Assembly: GCA_964478455.1 (NCBI GenBank) | Contig: CAYZJD010000284.1 | Span: forward strand, 1 to 6,316 | Length of the DNA stretch: 6,316 nucleotides | Direction of reading: 5' to 3' | Source of the DNA: CAYZJD01 sp964478455 | Lineage (GTDB): Bacteria > Acidobacteriota > Terriglobia > Bryobacterales > Bryobacteraceae | In this document: positions 6,294 to 6,316 of the stretch, in pieces | Position numbering within the stretch: position 1 is the stretch's first letter | How the letters are laid out: the number at the start of each line of letters is the position of its first letter | Position numbers and translations under genes: made by a program | Notes under the pieces: generated by a model | The model's input: the letters and a program-made list of their open reading frames with translations, nothing else | The model's database searches: none | Told to the model about the DNA's origin: nothing

Positions 6294-6316
6294 CCTCGGT
6301 GGAGCGGGTCGCCAGG
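6294..6316. repeat. Dispersed 23-bp repeat, copy 2 (cut by window end)
   Basis: This is identical to 2377-2399 except for T instead of C at its 16th base, in the same orientation. It lies upstream of bamA, about 180 bases before its start, and the window stops inside or at the end of it, so the repeat may continue. Together the two copies bracket the bamA-ompH pair at a distance of about 3.9 kb. Confidence 0.7.

Overview
The window is a GC-rich stretch of a Gram-negative (diderm) chromosome. It most likely comes from the Acidobacteriota, near Solibacter/Bryobacter (Bryobacterales). The best lineage clue is the C-terminal half of the secreted glycosidase gene. It has the layout of the 'Solibacter C-terminal' domain (TIGR03437 type), which opens with a VNGASF...APGSWVTILGTNLAP block and later carries INAQAP and VILWGTGFGP. 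This assignment is by eye; no search was run.

Layout from left to right. A plus-strand gene (60-806) encodes an OmpA-family, peptidoglycan-binding lipoprotein with a long Ala-rich helical spacer. A good sigma-70-like promoter (10-38) lies just upstream. Facing it on the minus strand, and overlapping its 3' end tail-to-tail by 113 bp, is a secreted family-16 glycoside hydrolase (694-2340). It resembles laminarinases or endo-beta-1,3-glucanases and is fused to the Solibacter-type C-terminal domain. A 162-bp spacer (2341-2502) is unusually rich in small repeats. Next, still on the minus strand, come ompH/skp (2503-3093), a periplasmic chaperone, and bamA (3148-6114), the outer-membrane protein assembly channel. 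The final 200 bp hold the bamA leader, with a possible promoter and a stem-loop, and end inside a second copy of a 23-bp repeat that also lies in the ompH-to-glycosidase spacer.

Functionally this is an envelope-biogenesis locus. BamA folds beta-barrel proteins into the outer membrane, and Skp/OmpH escorts unfolded barrels across the periplasm to it. They are transcribed in that order with a 54-bp gap, the usual bamA-skp pairing. The OmpA-like lipoprotein is a plausible tether between outer membrane and peptidoglycan. The GH16 enzyme is an exported polysaccharide hydrolase with no obvious functional tie to the Bam genes. The lpxD/fabZ/lpxA genes that often follow skp in proteobacteria are not here.

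I found no RNA genes, CRISPR array, transposase or phage gene. The parts least explained by ordinary annotation are the near-identical 23-bp direct repeats bracketing the bamA-ompH pair, the repeat cluster between ompH and the glycosidase gene, and the antisense overlap at the glycosidase 3' end.
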